DNA of 64,000 nucleotides from Zymoseptoria tritici IPO323 (Eukaryota > Ascomycota > Dothideomycetes > Mycosphaerellales > Mycosphaerellaceae). The position numbers and the translations under genes are program-made. Location: assembly GCF_000219625.1 (NCBI RefSeq), contig NC_018216.1, positions 2,728,001 to 2,792,000 on the forward strand. The letters are read 5' to 3'. A model generated the notes under the pieces. It was given only the letters and a program-made list of their open reading frames with translations, was not told the DNA's origin and did no database searches. Shown one piece after another: positions 10,865 to 21,015 of the stretch; position 1 is the first letter of the stretch; every line of letters begins with the position of its first letter.

Positions 10865-12544
10865 GGCGACTTGCTTCTGGCACTTACGTGGCCTCGACCG
10901 ACGACATCATGAAACTACCCGTTGGAGAAATAATGTAGGCTAACATTCGAGGCAAATCTTGCCCTGCTTCGACAGTGCTTATTTACTTTGACCGTCCACC
11001 CCGAGTCAGGCGAGCATGCTGAGAACGGCAACCGCCAGGGCCAAATGAGGCACTCTTACAGTACTGATGTGACAGAAGCTTGCTTGAGTGTCAGACCGAA
11101 CCATCCTGCAGGGCACAAGCAACCTCATTGCGCGCAGCGCAATATAAAGTTGCAGGTGGTTAGCTAAAAACTAGTTTGGCCGCTACTCGCGTCTGATTGG
11201 TCGCTCAAATTTACAAGTGGCTTGGCGCTGCATTCACGCGTACACTGTATACCGCCGGGCGTATCTTACTTTTACACAAGCAGCAACGGCAGGGTCAGAA
11301 CGTCAGGGTTACCCTACGAGATTCCGTTCAATGTCCCGTTCAATGTCCCGTTCAATGTCCCGTTTAATACTGTGCTCAAATCTATTTAAATTAGTCCCCG
11401 AGTCGAGGGATTTGGCGCTGGGGGCAGCCTATTCGGATTCCAAAATACGTATCTCCCTCGTCAATATCGTGGCCCTAAGGGGCCAAACAACCAGGGCTGG
11501 CCTGATAAGGTGATTCGAAATTGGAAGATTCTGCGTTCAGACCAGGATCGGCCTCAGCCCTTGCGCTCGAGTCCGGACAAGCTGAAATACCGATTCGCGC
11601 CCGCGTCGACCGCCCGAAAAGCATCGCAAAGACTGGAACGATAGTATCGCAGGCTCGATGGAACCATCACCCGATTCAGCATCGCTCGCACAGCTACGCC
11701 GTCTTAGGCGAAGCATGCTGACCATTGCATGGACACGACTAGATCGCGGCGAGCCCTCTCGTCGACTGGCAGGGTCGCCATCGAACATCGATTGTATCTT
11801 GTCACGAAACAGGCGTCGCCTTGATTACTCACTCAAGTTTGACAGCAGACGAAGTGCAAGGCTAACCCTCTGGGATTGGATTTGAACTCTCTTTGCGAGC
11901 GAGCTTTCCTGCCAGGGTATCCCTTCGATGAAACTGCGGGATCATACTAGCTACGTCTTCACGAGGCAAGCCGATCCGTCCGCCCCAAAAGCAGTCGCCT
12001 GACCATGGTCAATGCTCCCAACCACGGCGTGGTATCCTTTCCAATGATTCGCAACGGATGCCCACGCAGGGCAGCCAATTTTCTCGTGCTCGCGAGACTT
12101 CGTAGATTCTACCTGCAAAGCCTGAAACGATTTTCGTGCTTTTGCGCTTTTCTGCCTCTCACGCGCTTGAAAAGGGCCCGAAGGAACATTCGCTGCGAGA
12201 TGCTACTTGCAAGCACACGTCCACACGACAAACGAGCCCAAGTGAGATTAGATGTTGGCTTCCACCCTGTTCAGGACCCACATCACCGGCCACCCCTGCT
12301 CGACGGCGGCTTTGGCTGCGTACCCACCGATGAACAATGGACAACCAGACCGTCGCCATGCTGAACTTCAAGAAGTCTTCACACTTTTCCTTCGTCTCCG
12401 CAGCACATTTGCGCCATCAACCTTGATCACGGAGAGCATCGCATTTGGATTCCGCACCACAGCCAAAGCCATTTGTGTGTATAGGGGTGACTTGGACCCC
12501 ACTGGGCGCGCGGATCACGAGTACATCCAGCCTTGACCCTCATC
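10865..12544. other. Intergenic, no gene recognised; contains a 12-bp tandem repeat
   Basis: About 1.7 kb between the hydrolase and the GMC gene. Short frames on both strands show no family motif. A 12-bp tandem repeat lies at 11324-11371. A short inverted match (gtttggcc at 11174 and ggccaaac at 11481) is too weak to define a transposon end. The last few hundred bases presumably include the GMC promoter. Confidence 0.5.
11324..11371. repeat. Tandem repeat, 12-bp unit, three exact copies plus a decayed fourth
   Basis: The unit ccgttcaatgtc occurs at 11324-11335, 11336-11347 and 11348-11359, followed by a degenerate copy at 11360-11371. It lies in non-coding DNA. The unit length is a multiple of three, so it produces an SRSM-type repeat in an otherwise unsupported frame. 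Confidence 0.85.
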
Positions 12545-14631
12545 ATGGTATTGCGGACATTGGGGTGGCTCACGCTGGGTCTTCTCAGATTGGTAGCTGC
12601 TTCCCATGGTGCACATTCCGAGGCGGCAACGCAATACGAATACATTGTGGTCGGCAGTGGCGCCGGTGGCGGGACTCTGGCTTCACGCCTCGCGCGCGAA
12701 GGTCACAGCACTCTTCTGATCGAGGCCGGCGATGATCAGTCAAGTAATGACAACACGACGATTCCACTCTTCCAGTACGCAACTGCAAAGACTGCACAAA
12801 TTCCAAGCCCAATGCTGACATTTCTTCAGATCCCTTGTCACGGGCGATCCAGAAGTATGATCATGCGAGGATGGCTGGGCGACTCGGGACTGACAGGGTG
12901 TACAGATACAATGGGACTTTTTCGTCAACCACTACCAAGATCAGTCTCGCGCGGCACGAGATCCAAAGTACACGAAGGGCAAAGGATGTCTCTACCCTCG
13001 TGCGCAAATCGTTGGTGGATGCGTCACGCACAACGCATTGATCTTCATCAGGGCACACGATTCTGATTGGGACGGCATTGCGCGTATCACTGGAGACTCC
13101 TCCTGGTCGGCCAGAAACATGGACAAATATCTCGACAAAGTCTACGAATGGCAGCCCGTGAACCCGACTGACCCGAGCATCTTGGTCCGTGATACTCAAC
13201 TTGTGCGCCATCTGGTAGCTGGAGCCGCTGTGATCAGCCCATCTCTTTTTCGTTCTATCATTCCTCAGGGTCTCTCTTCCCTTCTTGGTCTCGATCGCTT
13301 GAATCCCATTGTTGAGATTTCAAACGCTCTGCTCGGCGATGCGAACGCCCGCACACGAAACCGTGATAGCACTACTGGGTTATATCCCATTCCCTTAACC
13401 GCCGAAGGAGGTGCTCGTAAGAGCATTCGCGAGCACATCAAGGATACCATCGCCCAAGGATATCCCCTCACCCTCAAGACCAACACTTTCGTCACCAAGG
13501 TGCTGTTCGATGAATCAGGGAACCAGCTCAGGGCTTGCGGTGTGGAGTACCTCGAGGGTAAGCACCTTTACCGTGCTAGCCCTAAGAGTGGTGGTAAAGG
13601 TACTCCCGGATCTGTCAGAGCTACCAAGGAAGTCATTCTTGCAGGCGTTCGTCCATTTCCTTCAGCATTTCACCTACGGACGCCACACACTGACATGATT
13701 TCAGGGAACCTTCAACACCGTGCAACTCCTCAAGCTCAGCGGCATCGGTCCTAAAAAAGAGCTTGAGTCCTTCAAAATCCCAGTCAAAGTCAACCTCCCT
13801 GGCGTTGGTCGCAACATGCAAGATCGCTACGAAATCGGCCTTAATGTACAGCACGAGAAAGACTTCTCGATCACCGACGGTTGCCGACTGGACGCCAAGC
13901 CTCACGACAAATGCTACAAGCAATGGAAGCAAAATCCCAACATCCTCGCGCAGCGCGGCGCCTATGCCAGCAATGGCCTCGCCGCCACCATGATCGGGCA
14001 CTCCGACTACGCCGACAACTCCGATGTCGACCTCTGGATGTTCAGCTCACCCTCGAACTTTCGGGGCTACTTCCCACAATGGTATGACACTCTCCTTGCC
14101 CAGCACAACTGGTTCTCCTGGTACACACTTAAAGCGCACACGCGCAACACGGCGGGAACCGTCAAGCTGCGCTCTGCCGATCCGCTCGATGTTCCTCAAA
14201 TCGACTTCAACTACTTCGACACCGGCACTACGGCCAACGGAGCCGCGGACAAGGATCTCGCGTCGATGGTGAAGGCTCTTAGAACCTGTCGAAAAGCCCT
14301 GGCGAAGTACAACGACGATGTGATCGCTCGCCTCCTTCCTGGCAGCAAGTTTGTTGAGAAGGAGCCTGGTCCGCACGTCCAGAGCGATGAGGACCTGGGA
14401 CAGTACATCAAAGACCGAGCATGGGGGCATCATGCATGTGGTACGACCAAAATTGGTGCGGATGGAGACAAGATGGCCGTATTAGACAGTAAATTCAGGG
14501 TGAGAGGGGTAAAGGCATTGAGAATAGCGGATGCAGGTGTGTTCCCCAAGATTCCGGGAGTGTTTATTACTGCGCCGATCTTTGTGATGGCGGAGAAGGC
14601 GGCGGACACGATACTGCATGGTGGAGACTGA
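12545..14631 (+). CDS. Secreted GMC-family FAD oxidoreductase, 643 aa
   Basis: Four exons: 12545-12774, 12830-12854, 12897-13646 and 13705-14631. The second exon is only 25 nt, flanked by introns of 55 and 42 nt; without this micro-exon the frame breaks. The protein begins with a signal peptide, then the dinucleotide-binding motif VVGSGAGGGTLASRLA and LLIEAG. Next come the GMC signature around GGCVTHNALIFIR, the second signature VILAGGTFNTVQLLKLSGIGP, and a C-terminal domain with GHHACGTTKIG and ADAGVFPKIPGVF. The catalytic His is in HHACGT. The usual second His/Asn position reads Phe/Ile (PGVFITAPIF), as in a clade of ascomycete GMC proteins whose substrates are mostly unknown. It would oxidise an alcohol outside the cell and pass electrons to O2 or a quinone. 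Confidence 0.93.
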
Positions 14632-14944
14632 GAAGATGGAAGGAGATGAGGCGAGGTTGATGGATCTAGCGACTTGTACAGCACAGCAGAGCACAGAAGA
14701 GCAATATGTACAGCAAGAGAGACAGAATAATAGTGGGCGAGGTTGTCGTGTTTGAGCTGGTATTTTGATTCTCATGCAAGCCAGCGGACAAGAATGAATG
14801 ATGATCGAATGGCGTGTGCCCGCACCGTCTGCTAGAAATGAAGAACGCGCAATCTAATGAAGCTGGTGGCCAGCCGGGAGGTCTCTCCATCCAGGGAACG
14901 TTGAAGTACAAGCCATGTCCCTTGCATGACCATACCCCATGGGA
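14632..14944. other. Intergenic, convergent 3' regions
   Basis: Just over 300 bases between two convergent genes (GMC stop at 14631, minus-strand stop at 14945). Nothing beyond the expected 3' UTRs is seen. Confidence 0.6.
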
Positions 14945-16262
14945 TTACTCCTGGAACAGCCTCCCTCCCTGGTCAGCACAGCTCGCCTCGTCCTCCTTCC
15001 CCGGAACCGTGATGGTAATCCAAGGCTTCCTCGTGACAGTAGCAACAGTCTCCCTGAAGATCGTCGGCTTCCACCTCGTCACCGTCCTAGTCGGTAACGT
15101 CACAAAAGTCGGCGGCATCGTCGTCTTACCATCATAGACTGTGGAAGTGGATGTCGTAACTTCAGTCTCCGTGACGATGAGAGGAATCGTGACAGTCGAC
15201 TGCGGAGCCAGAGATACCGACGTTGTTGTGAGGAAAAGTAAGGTGTTCGTCTCGGTGAGAGTCGTGGTGGAAAAGTCGGGCGCTCGTTTTTCAGGCTGAA
15301 GGGCTTCTCGTGCGAATCTGGCTTTGCGCTCGGCGATACGTTGGGCGCGGTCAAGAGGAACAGAGACGTCTGAGTTTGAGTCGCGAGCGATAAGGCGAAG
15401 ATCGGGCGCTTCGTCGACGGTGTCCAGGAGACTTCGCAAGGGCTCGACGAGTGCAGTGGGCAGGAGTGAAGGCATCCAAGTAAGAACGGGATCGGGATCG
15501 ACTTGGGTGGAGATTCGGCAGACTTTGGTGGCCGATACGGTGGTGATGAGAGGCTCGTGAACATATTTCGTAAGAGAGATGGTTGGGCCGATGGTCTTGG
15601 TGATTGTGATAGGTCGAGGTCGGACGGTGATTGTTGGGACGCGGGTGTATGCTGGGAGTATGGTCGTCTCAATCGCCGTAGATGTGGTTTTCGTTACGGT
15701 GGTCGATGTGCTGTTGACAATCGGCGTGCTTACCACTGTGGCCTGGAAAATGCTGTCAGCGAGTATCGCTTGCCGTTGATTCACATGAAGGTCTTACAGT
15801 CACAGTAGGAGTGAACGTTGTTGTAGCAGGCTCGCCAACAACAAGGCTGAACCTGCGATCGAAGGCGATCGGTTCAGCGTCACCATTGTTTGAGATGATC
15901 ACGACTCCCCAACTGCCGGTGTGGAGATCGCTCTTGTTCACTGGACACGTGGATAGCTGCTTGGTATCATCTGGTTGAGTTGGCGTCTCCGTGCACTCCC
16001 ACTCGTCTCCGGCTTCATCGTAGAGAATGTTGTTTGTGATGTCTTTCTGGCAGCCTATATCTTCGTTAGCTAATGTTGCAGATTGCAGGAATCCAATCTA
16101 CTCACCCTCGAACGTCGACACAAACGTGAAGGGATCCGTCGACGAGACGTTTTGGAAGTAGGTGTTGCCTCCTTGGAAGTCAATGCCGAATGATGAGCAT
16201 TTGGCTGCGACTGTAGAAGCCAGCAAGCTCACTGTTAGCGGTGATGTGAGTCGAGTGAACAT
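14945..16262 (-). CDS. Secreted Ser/Thr-rich (mucin-like) protein with Kex2-type sites, 403 aa
   Basis: Three exons, 16262-16106, 16054-15798 and 15742-14945; introns of 51 and 55 nt, both in good splice context. A signal peptide (MFTRLTSPLTVSLLASTVAA) is followed by a globular part with cysteines (AAKCSS, EGCQKD, WECTET, LSTCPV). Then comes a long Thr/Ser/Val-rich region (TTTFTPTVTVTATVV and similar), a short acidic/basic middle segment with a dibasic site in QPEKRAPD, and a second Thr-rich region. The C-terminus is hydrophilic, so a GPI anchor is unlikely. Proteins of this layout are heavily O-glycosylated and wall-associated. No catalytic motif is seen and I know no function. The dibasic site could allow Kex2 processing into two parts. 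Confidence 0.82.
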
Positions 16263-18685
16263 TTTGGATTGCACGTCTGTTGAGAGATGGAAATACTGCG
16301 TGAAAGCAACAATGGCAGTATTGAATGATGACTTACTATAGTGTTGTTGTCATGCACGAGATCGGTAGACCGATCATCCACATTCTATACTCGGAACCGG
16401 CTTTCTTACCTCTCGTGCTGAGCACCAATTGCCAAGTTGAGTAGACCGCCTATACTGCTCGGAGGATTTGCTCTATAATCACAGCAGGGAACAAGCGAGG
16501 CAGAGTCCGGATGTGCCGCATCAACAGCGGCCAGCCGCAGCGTGGACCTCTAGGCTGGTAACGAGTATGCAGAGTCTTTCTTGCTCCTCCATGTGGCATG
16601 TCATCGGAAAGAAATCTCGTGTCGCCAAGCGCGTGTTGGTGTCGTGTAACGTTTACCACGTTTAGACCACGCAGGCTGGTGCTCCCTGTGATGGAAGGAT
16701 CGACTTTTGTTCCTTCCAAGGCTGTATTGCGAGAGGATAACAATGGCAGCAACGTCTGCATCTTGGATGATGACATATATGCAGTGGGCAGCCTGATGGA
16801 GGATTTCCAGTGCATGAGGCTGTCTGCTGCTGAGCTGCATGCCGCCAAGGATAAGGCCTGTTCTTCATGGTCACAGTGCATGAGAAGAGTCCGCCGACGA
16901 TGTACGTGGATCGGTATGAGTGGTAGCGATGGATGGATGCGCAACTTGTCATCGTATCGTGCCGTCTTGAATTGGCAACGGTTGCCAGACGTCGCATCAG
17001 CTGGCCGCGAAGGATGAGAGAGCGTGATGGTTGATGTCAGCCCAAGGTCCATCGCGTATTCTAGAGGTGCGGAACGACCGACACTCGCCGGCGACGAGTG
17101 AGCTGGTCTCATGGATCCTTCTCTTACGAAGAGACACAAGGCTCTGAACGGTCGCCCCGCTGCCGTGCGGTCGTGCGCTTGGCTGTGCGATGGCCTCGAT
17201 TGAGTACTTTACTCGGCCCTCCGCTCGGATATGGACGAAGCGAAGGAGTTGGGCGAGAACGAGCAAGACGATCGCCGAACTCTGCACCTCGTCGTGTCAA
17301 ATTCGTCGGACGGTCTCAGCGCGACACGCAAGACGATACTCTCCCTGTCTTTTGGATCTCTGATCATGTCACTGTTATAGAGAGCCACGGAGCGGAGGTT
17401 GGAGAAGTTCCAAGAGTGCGCCCCGGCGGAATGGCGGCTAAACTTTTCCTCAAACTCGCCTTCCCTTCCCTGCGCGACACATCTTCCTACTGTATCCTCA
17501 CTACCTTACATCCTCATCAGACGCGACATCACGCCGCATCTCCCGACCATATGGTCACCAAGCGGAGAGCCGCGCTCGTGCAAGCCTCCACATACAGGCG
17601 AATCAGGCCATGCAAGGCTGCGTTGCTTTGACTAAGGTAGGAGATTAGGTGCTGAGCCACTGTAGCTACCCTCCTCGACAGCGAGAGTCCCATGGTCCTC
17701 GAACCGAACGATACACGCAGGGTCGTCAGCGACAGCAGCCTTGCTGCAATTCTCCGAAAGACTATAGACCGCATGCACGACTTCCGGACGATACATTGTC
17801 CGATTTGAGCTTTTCCGAAAGACCTTAATATAGACGCTGCAGGACCTGATCATCCCGGGGCTGGCGGAGCGTCATCCTATGCACACTTCGGCTTCATGGC
17901 AACGACCGCTCGACTCCGAAGGACGACGTGCTCACCGGTGATGTCGATACCAACTGAGCTATGTTTGGGTACAGCACGTCTACTCGCCATCGTGTTGCAA
18001 GGATACTGCCAATCCTTATGCGAACGCGAAGAAACAGATCCCTGTTAATAGTACAACTTCCTTGGGGGTCGCCTTACCTGGCTGCCAACAAAAGCAGAAT
18101 GCGGAATCGAGATACAGCTCCATGGTCACATCCGCTAGATCATCCTACAAGCACGACTACACTGGTCGTCTGCTTGCTGACCGCCACTTTGGTCATCTCA
18201 GCACGATCGCTCCCACGAAGTCCTGCACAAGCTACGACTGTGCATCTCGATGGCTCTCGTAGGAGATCGAAGCCTGCGGAGCTCCGAACAGAGCCACAGA
18301 TTTCCTGTTCGGGAGTGCGATGTAGTATCATCGTAGCGCCCACGTTGTGCGGCCTCGAGAACCCGATGCCAATCCCTCTGACGAGATCTTGGACTGAGCA
18401 AGTGGATATCGATATCGCTCCTGCGCAGCTGCAACGTGGCGAGGTTCAGCCTTGGCTCGCGAGTCGCAAGATTAGTCTGTATACCGCCTGGTATCTCGCG
18501 TGTATGTCTGGCTGACACCCTCACTTTCCCTGCATTGTGTGTTCCTGTCTTCACTCTAGCCTTCCAGTCCTGGGAACGAATCACCTACCCTCCGTGTGAC
18601 AAGGGAGTATATATTGATCCCCATCGTGCATCGCAACGGATCTCCCACGCATGTTCGATTTGCATTCACCACACTCGGCATTAAC
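16263..18685. other. Intergenic, no gene recognised
   Basis: About 2.4 kb. Frames up to 229 codons occur (minus strand, 16450-17139), but overlapping frames of similar length on the other strand, odd composition and the lack of motifs argue against coding. A 12-bp match to a tRNA A box at 17950-17961 has no matching tRNA structure. The right end should contain the laccase promoter; a TATA-like tatata lies near 18608. Confidence 0.5.
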
Positions 18686-20706
18686 ATGAAACTCCTCACC
18701 AGTCTAGCGGCGATCGTGTCCGTCTCGCAGGCTTTCGTTCTGCCAGCAGAGCGTCTATCGTCCGAATTATCGACCATTGAAGAAAGACAGACCGCCGATC
18801 CAGAATGCGTTCACGGCCCACAGACTCGTCGATGCTGGTCTGGCGGGTACAGCGTCGCCACGGACTTCGATCTCAAGCATCCTGAGACTACTGTGACACG
18901 ATCGTACACCTTGACGATAACAAACTCGACATGCAATCCGGACGGCAACGGAGAGCGTCTTTGTCAATTGATCAATGGTCAATACCCAGGACCAACAAGT
19001 GAGTTTCACAGTATTCTCTGAGAAGATTCCCTAGGCCGACGATCTAACAACGCCGTAGTCACTGCCGACTGGGGTGATCTCCTCTCCATCAAGATTATCA
19101 ACAAGCTTGAAGACAATGGAACCGCGATCCACTTCCACGGCGTGCGCCAGCTCAATACCTGCGGTGCGGACGGTGTCCCAGGTATCACGCAATGCCCGAT
19201 TGCTCCGGGTGCTGAGTTTACCTACTTATTTCGAGCGACACAATTTGGAACGTCTTGGTGCGTGAAGACCTTAGTTTGGACCGAGCCACGGACTAATGAG
19301 AGCTCAATCAGGTATCACTCACACTTTTCGAACCAGTATGGTGATGGAGTCGTTGGTGCTATGGTCTTCAACGGTCCAGCTACCAGCAATTACGACGTCG
19401 ACCTGGGCCCATACTCCCTGACAGACTGGTTAGCTCAATTATCTTCTGCGTCGACCTCTTCACTCTGACACGCTTGGTCAGGTACTATGCCACGGCATTC
19501 GAGACTTCAATGCAGTCCATGATATCTCTCCAAACTCAAGGAGGTCCTCCGAAAGCCAACAACATCCTAATCAACGGAACGAACAAGAACGCGGCTGGAG
19601 GCGGAGCTTACAATGAAGTCACAATCACCAAGGGCAAGAAATATCGTCTTCGTCTCATCAACATGTCTGTCGATCAATACATGCGGGTCTCACTCGACGG
19701 CCACAAGATGACAGTCATGACATCCGACTTTGTTCCTATCAAGCCTTATGTGACGGAGACCCTGCTCATTGCTATTGGACAGCGCTACGACGTGGTAAGT
19801 CTTTACAGCCAAATCTCGTATTGACTGAAATCGCACTCACATCCTCCAGATCATCACCGCCAACCAAACCGCCGGCTCCTACTTCTTCCGCGTCGATCCC
19901 GCCGCCGACTGCTTCGCCGCAAACGACCACTTCGGCCGCGCAATCTGGACCTACTCCGACGTCTCACCTTCCACGCCTCCCGAAAATCCCTGGCCTGTAC
20001 CCACAACCCAATGCCTCGAACCGTCCGAAATGGCGCCCTACTGGAAACAAGCCGTGCCATCCAACTCCTTCTCCTCCGACGTCACCCGTCTGAACGTAAA
20101 CATCACCACGGGCGAATTCCTTCCGGACCCAGACACGATCGTGGTCTGGGCCATCGACGACCAAAACATCAACGTCAACTGGAGTCGACCGACCGTCTCG
20201 TTCGTCGACGAAGGCGACGCGGACTACACGCCCGAAATGCACGTCATGCATCTCCAGGACGAGGGCAAGTGGAATTACTACCTCATCCAGCAGACGGGCT
20301 CGGCGCCTCCGATCCCGCATCCGATCCATTTGCATGGGCATGACTTTTTCGTTCTGGGTCAGGGATCTACTGCGTGGGATGGGACGGCGACGCTGAATTT
20401 TGCGACGCCGCCGAGGAGGGATACGGCGACGGTACCGGGTGGAGGGTGGTTGGCGATTGCGTTCCCGTCCAATAATCCTGGTATGTTGATCGCTGTGTTC
20501 TGGATTTATGATGCTGTCGCTAATGAAATGTAGGAACGTGGCTCCTTCACTGCCACATCGCATTCCACATCGGCGAGGGACTAGGCATGCAATTCATCGA
20601 GGAGGCCGGAAAGATTGTGAAGCCACATGGATATGATGAGACGTGTTCCTCGTGGAGGGCGTACGAAAAGGGCATGTATTATCCCAAGCATGATTCGGGG
20701 CTGTGA
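18686..20706 (+). CDS. Laccase (three-domain multicopper oxidase), secreted, 581 aa
   Basis: Six exons: 18686-18998, 19059-19257, 19312-19428, 19482-19794, 19850-20480 and 20534-20706; all five introns are 53-60 nt and all joins restore conserved protein. A signal peptide (MKLLTSLAAIVSVSQA) is followed by a short prosequence. The four copper signatures are complete: HFHGVRQ, WYHSHFSNQ, HPIHLHGHDFFVLG and HCHIAFHIGEGLGMQF. The residue ten after the type-1 Cys is Leu, as in class-2 laccases. Several introns fall inside or next to the copper motifs. Such enzymes oxidise phenols with four-electron reduction of O2 and act in pigment polymerisation, lignin or phenolic detoxification. It lies about 8 kb downstream of the Ayg1-like gene on the same strand. 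No damage is seen. Confidence 0.96.
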
Positions 20707-21015
20707 TGTACTCTGTGCTTTGATTCATAGATTTTTCTGCTCTGGGAGCAATGTCCTGGTAGATTGATGCTGTGGGCCCACGGGACACTTGCAGATACGG
20801 AATGGGAAGTATGCCGGAGGGAAGTCTCGCTTTTCCTGCATGTTGAAGGGCTGTAAGGATGATATTCATTCTAGCTCAGGCGATCCATCGGCATTTCTCG
20901 TACGCAGTCCCGGTCACCTGTAGACATGCGTACATTGATCGTACACGAATGCGGCACCGATTTCGACAGCCCATCTCTTACACTCGACGCTATCTGGTAT
21001 CATCCTATCGCGGCC
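20707..21015. other. Intergenic, convergent 3' regions
   Basis: About 310 bases between the laccase stop and the minus-strand stop at 21016. Nothing recognisable beyond 3' UTR. Confidence 0.6.

Noticed and set aside
11174..11488. Inverted match gtttggcc / ggccaaac about 300 bp apart, considered as transposon ends
   Set aside because: Only eight bases match, flanks do not extend the pairing, no target-site duplication or transposase is seen.
16450..17139. 229-codon minus-strand frame
   Set aside because: Long overlapping frames exist on the other strand, composition is random-looking and there is no motif, splice support or start context.
17950..17961. Perfect match to a tRNA A box on the minus strand (TAGCTCAGTTGG)
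   Set aside because: No D-stem partner at the right distance, no acceptor-stem pairing and no proper B box follow, so a tRNA cannot be folded.
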